Origin: Armillaria gallica
Taxonomy: Eukaryota; Basidiomycota; Agaricomycetes; Agaricales; Physalacriaceae
Length of the DNA: 64,000 bases
NCBI GenBank assembly: GCA_037576215.1
Contig: JBANDB010000001.1
Span: 7,130,001-7,194,000 of the forward strand
Direction of reading: 5' to 3'
The notes beneath the pieces are model-generated. The model did not search any database, was not told where the DNA came from, and saw nothing but the letters and a program-made list of their open reading frames with translations. The translations under genes and the position numbers were made by a program. The stretch's first letter is position 1, and every line of letters begins with the position of its first letter. Positions 58,619-64,000 of this stretch are shown piece after piece.

Positions 58619-59089
58619 CTATGGTGAGAAGGGGATAGATTGGTCGCGGCGCGGCGTCAGACTGGGACTAGTATGAGAGTGAACCGATGCAGTAGTATAC
58701 CGCTGTACACTGGTAGGATTTACGCGACAGGATGGCCGATAAAGCTCAATACAACCGCTGGCGACACGCTCTCGAGCACTCCTAAAGGCTGCATTGTCAG
58801 GATCCTGAACTAAGTAAAATACCAGGCGACGCACGAGATGTGATCTTGTGAGAACATAGCGTAGATGCTGGTAACCTTCTGAGTGAACCTCCGCATGCCA
58901 GACATGTGCCCTCGCGTCTTGATCCTTAACCGTTACATAAATTAAAATGTAGGGCTTTCCAACACGAGTATCTGTTCTTCTTGAGTAAATCAAGAGAACT
59001 GGAGCAGCAAAGGAGACGAGCGTACCAAACGTCGCTGCGCATACAGCCAGGATATCACCCGCTTGATATGGTGGCGTCATATAAATCAC
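58619..59089 (-). pseudogene. Unit-U N-terminal frame, longest open copy (156 codons)
   Basis: Reading from 59089 leftwards: a short N-terminus, the hydrophobic GDILAVCAATFGTLVSFAAP-VLLIY segment (residues about 12-36, one probable membrane helix), then ARAHVWHAEVHSEGYQ and RSHLVRRLVFYLVQDPDNAA. U1, U2 and U5 show the same words in broken frames (HVWHADLHAEG; HAEGHPESYQLL). Conservation of HVWHAE..H.EGYQ across copies argues that this was protein-coding. The segment after DPDNAA changes frame relative to the other copies. The product family is unknown. Confidence 0.4.
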
Positions 59090-60161
59090 AGCCAGTGACC
59101 GTCAGGAATTCTCCTTCTCGCGAGGGGTTGAACGAAGGCGAAGGCGAAGGTATGATCGTTGTTGCTTGCGCGCGCTCCCGGAAGCAGGTCTAAAAGCAAA
59201 TTGGAGTGTCTATGTGACGAGGGACAAGGGACGTACTAGCATTCGGATATCTGTGATTCATACCGCATGTCTTCTTTATGAACTCCTCTCTCTCGATTCT
59301 CCATCGTCCAACACGCTCCTTGGTGTCAAAAGTCGTATTCACGAGGCGAAATCGGCAGTTGACCTGGCTCGACACAGCAGGACCCGGTGGCTGCGCAAGA
59401 GAAAGAATCACGGAGCGCATATACACTGTTGTGAGCTGTAAAAAGCAACGAAGGGACGGGGAACGGTGAAGTCTGAGAGGGAAATGAGCGTTCGGGAACA
59501 AGAATCGGTGATGTCCCGAAAAGGCAGTCGTGATTTTCCCTCTTTACCGCCACCTCCTTATCACCTATTCTCGTCTGTGTTCTGCTTCCACGCGTTCGGC
59601 TCCACTACGGCCATGTTAACGACTCTACATGGATGAGGCGCCTTTTGGAATACCAAGTTCGCGTGTCATAACTCGTCACGGAGGTGGCTACCAGGATTAA
59701 CTCTGGCGAATTCAATGTGAACATTGTGAAGGCTCGTATTACCATACCGTCTTCTGCTACGGCGGCATCAAGTGATACTGGGAAGGTCATTTTTGAAAAC
59801 ATGCTCCTGGCCGAAGGCGCTGTCGCCGAATTCATCTTCCGGAATGCAGAACTCAGATATCGCAGCTATAGCTAAACTGTGCATTTGCTGTAGAAACCCT
59901 CTTGATCCAATGTCCATGCGTACGTTGCTCTATCACTGACATGCATCCTCTTCTCTAACAGTGCTTTCCTTCGGTAGGATAATCCCAAGTCCATCTTTGT
60001 TTTTGCTTCTTGATGATCAGCTCTTGTTTCTCAGCGTTGTTGTGGGTTCAATGATAATCAATAAGTCCAGAAAATGGCCAGAGGACACCACACCATCCAT
60101 AGCTGCTGAGCGCTGAAACCTAAATCACTCGTGATTTTGCCTTGGAAGAGCCTGTTGATAC

Positions 60162-60781
60162 ACCATCACTAGTGATTTACAGGGCCCGGCCTGGCCCGGC
60201 TTTGAGGGCTTGGGCTCGGCTTGGGCAGGCTCAGGCTTTCGAAATCACAAGCCCGAGCCTTGAGCCCAAGCCTGCTTGGGCTCGGGCCTGGCTCAGGCTC
60301 AGGCCAGGGCTTTGTAGGTGATACAAACTAAGGCTTTGTTAGGCATCAGAATGAGCAGAAGACAAGGTTATTAGCATACATAGACGTTGCATAAAATGAA
60401 TACATGATGTACCATGCATATAGACCAGAAAGATGGACTCTGAGTACTATGTTACATAAATAGCTTGGCTTTCAAAGTGCCATGATGGTGGTGTCATCTC
60501 GTATTGCGCTGATATAAGACACATAGAAGCATAGGCAAGTCCGGAGTATTGATCAGAGAGAGACAGCCTACTCTCTTCCTCGCATATCTGCATGAAAAGC
60601 AAGGTATTTGAGACTTGAAAAGCCCGGGCTCAAGCCTCAGGCTCAGGCTTTGAAAAAATGAAGCCTGAGCCCAAGCCTTCATGAAGCCCTCCCCCAGGGC
60701 CCGGCTTTTCAGGGCCTGGCCTGGCTCAGCCTGGCTCGGCTTAGGGCTTCAGGCCGGGCCCTGTAAATCACTAACCATCAC
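60162..60781. mobile_element. hAT-like MITE, copy 2, with 8-bp target duplication
   Basis: The element proper is 60170-60773 (604 bp). It begins TAGTGATTTACAGGGCCCGG and ends with the inverse CCGGGCCCTGTAAATCACTA. ACCATCAC lies on both sides (60162-60169 and 60774-60781), a perfect 8-bp duplication typical of hAT transposition. Both arms contain GGCTTGGGC/GCTCAGGC-type words; the centre is AT-rich and non-coding. The empty site is seen in U5 near 34,395-34,410. Confidence 0.85.
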
Positions 60782-61740
60782 CCAACAAGCGCCCGTACAT
60801 CAGACTCATGTCGTCGCACTTAAATTTCTGGGAACGCACGTCGTCTCTCTAGGTTCGTGTTCGAGCTACAAAAACAAATTCGAGATCCTAATTCGCCACC
60901 AGCTCCGTTGGTTTCAAACGCCCGGAATGTGAAATCTCACTCTCAGGAATCTAAATTCCGAGTCGTCATTCATCGCCAGCTCCCATGGCGTCTATCGTAC
61001 TCCTGAATTGATTGCATACGGCAAATCTGCGCCCAGCCAGTACAATGGCGTACAGTACGTACGCGAGGGGACTCATCGTGAACTGAATGCGCCGAAATGT
61101 CGGTCCTTCCCGTTCGGCAAGATATTAACAAGGCCGAGGTCGAATATCGCTAGCGCTCACCGACCTTCTTGACAATCATCTAGGAAGAAAGTGCTTCTGT
61201 CAGTACATTTAACTGAAATGATCTTCTTGGCCTATATCGATGGTATCAGTTCTTTTATCCCTAGAGATGGTGTAGCCAACAAGATCACCAGTGGTACCAA
61301 GATGTCCAATCTACAGTCGTTGAATTTGCTTGCTTAAATATCGGTATACTCTTTGCTGAAACGAAGGACATCATCATCCGGCCGTCTTGAGTCGTGGCCC
61401 ACCGTGGACAAGTGCGCGTTGTTCTGTTACTACTCCCATCAGTCACTGATGTGCGTTCTTTTGATAGTCGCTGTTAATAAAGCCCCACTTATTGGTTAAC
61501 AGGTGAGATTTAATGTTCTCTTCTATCACATTTGATGAAGTAGCTGATTCGATGAAGTCTGGACATAGATCATTGTGTAAATATTGAACAAAAATCCAAC
61601 ACTCGCGGACCTGAAAGACGAGGGATGCAAAGTGGCGTAACCATTCGTTCTCGCGCGCTTAAGCATATCTTCGTACATCCGGCACCCATATCATGGACAG
61701 CGATGGAAATAGAAGGCCATTTGGCTAAAACTACTTTTAC

Positions 61741-64000
61741 AGCTACCTCGGCCACATGAATTTGAATTGTCATTCACGAGAATAGGACGTAGAATGGACA
61801 GCGCCATCTACAATCAGGTCAATGCGCGGCAAGGAAAGTATTCTTAGAAGTGAAGCTTCTTCGCCTCATTCATTTACTCTGTCATCTCTACGATGTCTGG
61901 ATATTACTTGAATTCAAATATGACGATATCTTGTTTGCTTATCCGATAGAGCTTGGACTCTGGAGAACGCTCAAATTTGAATTTGCGTAGCGATCATCAA
62001 CGGAAACGTTAGACATTCGCATCCAACTATCTTTGAGAGCTATTGAAACAGTCGGTATTCAGCTCATTCCCTACCAGATCCATCGATTCCGACGACTCGG
62101 TGTTGAGGAGATGATGAATGGACCCTTCATCAAGATGGTTTCATTAGAACTGCATTCCTCGTCCGCAAGTCTGGATGACACTAGTGTATACCGTATACCC
62201 CACTTCTGGACCTGCGCCCACCTTTCTTCAGCCAAATCCGCCTATGTTAGTTTTTCTAGTATAGATTAAAGGACACAGACGTTCATTTCTCTCCTTCGAA
62301 CTGTGCTAAAGGGGACGCTTCCTTTTTGGTCATCTCCAGAGCTTTGGCGTCGAATATGCGCGAAGTTACTCCTGCACTTTTTCACGCACGACACGAGAAA
62401 GGCATATCGGCCTGGAGGGAAGACATTAGAGGATGGCACGAGGATTTGTGCGACTTTGGGTCCCGAAGACGCGGGGAAGACTTCTGAGCTTGTCTCAATG
62501 ATAGATCTCATACTAGCAAGAAAGGCGATGCTTTCCAGATTGACAAAAGGATATTGGTAGAAATTCAGACCATAGCGGAATCCAGAATAGGTGGCCAGTC
62601 CGCTTGTAGACAGACGTCTTGGTAGTGAGCAGAATCGTTGGCGAAAGTTGAATGCAAGAGCTGATATTGAGCGTCCAGCTCTGGGATATTACTAGCAGGA
62701 TCCAGTGCTTTATTGCGACTAGCAATCATTTGGTTGGAATAGGATAGGACAGATACATAGCAGGACCCTGTAATCAACGACTTCTTTAGAAGGACCTTAT
62801 GTAAATAATGGAGGAACATACATCCATCAAATAATAAGCTCGACGAAACTCATCGTACCCGCATGTCTGGCAAATCAGATTCGCAAAACAATCAACAGTC
62901 TTGACCAATCGCAACGGATCGAATGGGCTCACGACCGAGTGAGGATCTCTGCAGAGCGCACGGTGTTCAACGAGAAAAAGACAACACGTGTGAATGCCCG
63001 CTGCGAGAGGACTGCATGACGACAAGTATCTTTGAGGCCGATCAGCGCTTTTGAACATCGATGTCAACGATTGGCAAGAAGCCTAGCAACTTACGAGCAG
63101 GATAAGAAAACCATAGAGCAATTCAATGAAGTAAAGAAACCTACCGAATAAAGAAACCCACACCTGCCCGGCCTCAGAACCCATCCATGTGAATTCTTCC
63201 TAATTTCTACGCACACACTTCTCCAGCCAATATCTACGCGCGCTATCCACGCAGTAGTATTGCCACGAGGAACTCTTCTGCCCTCCCCCAATGTCATATC
63301 TCTTCATCCGAAGAGCTGCGCATCGGAGGGCTCAACGGACATATCCACGAGACCCTTCGTGATCCTGCATATTCGCAGTATGAAGATCGCGAGAATCTGA
63401 TGACCCGTGCGTGGCGTTTCGTAGGCCGTGCCGACTCGGAGGTCTATGAGATTTGACAGCATCTACATGGTGGAGATACACGAGCCCGCTGAGTGTATTC
63501 CTTGCAGAGAGAGTCGGTTGATTGCTTGATAGCGACGGACAAAGACTGAATCGGAGACGTAAGGCAAGGTCATTTGAGGTGTATGTATCCGTAGATATGA
63601 TATACGATAAGGGCGTGGATTGATCGTGATGTTGCGCCAGACTGGGAATAATACGAGAGCGGAAGCTCAGAATTGATGCAGCGATACGTCCCAGTGAGCC
63701 CTTGTGAGATTTACGCGGCGGGATGACCAACGAGGTGAATAAAACCGCCGGCACTATGCTCTCTCGTGCACTGCTAAACGCTGCACCGTCAGAATCCCGA
63801 AATCAACAAAACAGTGGACGACGCACAAGAAGGGATCTTTTGAGGATGTAACGTAGAATCTTGTAACCTTCTGGGTGACCCTCCACGCGCTAGACATGTG
63901 CTCCTCGTGTCATGTTCTGAGCAGTCTGTTCTGGTTAGGTAAATCAAGAGAAATGGAGCGACGAAGGAGAGGAACGTACCGAATATTACTACGTCTACAC
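61741..64000 (-). repeat. Repeat unit U7, cut by the window end
   Basis: The left end (61757-62250) matches 5040-5500. The part from 62270 is the closest match to U2 (6080-8290) in the whole window, although the two lie 56 kb apart. Compared with U2 it lacks about 500 bp around 5520-6070 and both U2 insertions. Minus-strand frames include ETSSEVFPASSG, KKCRSNFAHIR and ILAIFILRICRITKGLVDMS. The unit continues past the end of the window. Confidence 0.6.

Larger units (their letters stand above)
57312..61740 (-). repeat. Repeat unit U6
   Basis: This unit begins in the common 3' flank of the DUF6535 genes. On the minus strand it carries the SKAVPRGTNKTVQSPWG frame (57410-57748), the ILAILILRICQIMEDLV frame (58243-58425) and the best-preserved N-terminal frame (58619-59089). 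A degenerate GATGTCCCGAAAAGGCAGTC motif lies at 59510-59530. The right part is interrupted by a hAT-like MITE. The frames are broken. Confidence 0.6.

Noticed and set aside
1..64000. Bacterial features (operons, Shine-Dalgarno sites, CRISPR, insertion sequences)
   Set aside because: Spliceosomal introns and the gypsy element show a eukaryotic genome. No spaced identical repeats of CRISPR type were seen.

Overview
The window looks like a repeat-rich, probably methylated region of a basidiomycete (Agaricomycete-type) fungal genome. Three things support this. There are short GT-AG introns of about 50-75 nt. There are three copies of a gene with the DUF6535 signature (exon 1 spliced to a membrane-inserted LYSAVVTAFLVESY-type segment), a family I know from mushroom-forming fungi. 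There is also a Ty3/gypsy element of the type common in those genomes. No bacterial gene organisation, rRNA, CRISPR array or convincing complete tRNA gene was seen.

Layout. 1-540 is an inverted copy of a sequence found again at about 10,990-11,450 and 20,400-20,940. 888-1660 is a two-exon gene of unknown function. Most of the rest is a direct array built from two blocks: a minus-strand, decayed unit of up to about 6.4 kb ('unit U', family not recognised) and a plus-strand DUF6535 gene. The order is U1 (2540-5030), U2 (5040-11460), DUF6535-A (11672-14504), U3a (14640-16195), U3b (16196-20960), DUF6535-B (21143-25637), U4 (25640-30740), U5 (30740-35920), a CpG-poor stretch (35921-37104), an LTR retrotransposon (37105-50862), DUF6535-C (51457-57311), U6 (57312-61740) and U7 (61741 to the end). 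The units share a recurring GACGTCCC-AAATGGCAGTCG motif and several conserved minus-strand reading frames.

The copies are peppered with insertions that can be delimited by comparing copies. Two are 196-bp solo LTRs with perfect 5-bp target duplications (6999-7194; 27249-27444). Two are hAT-like MITEs (50897-51361; 60170-60773, the latter with an 8-bp duplication). One is a Mutator-like element with a 9-bp duplication and subterminal TTGCGTT repeats (55860-57058). One is a TIR element inside DUF6535-B (22430-24106). One is a composite insertion inside DUF6535-C that carries seven tRNA T-arm-like hairpins.

The most unusual object is the 13.8-kb gypsy element. Its LTRs are 638 bp each and differ at only three sites, all CpG against CpA. 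Yet its gag-pol reading frame carries about 40 in-frame TGA codons and almost no TAA or TAG. Where I can compare with remembered relatives, most TGAs sit at arginine (CGA) positions. It also carries about 3.4 kb of unrecognised coding sequence between protease and reverse transcriptase, and an unrecognised C-terminal extension after integrase. The damage therefore seems older than the last insertion, which points to trans-mobilisation of a methylation-scarred lineage or, less likely, UGA read-through. All family calls come from reading the sequence; no database search was run.
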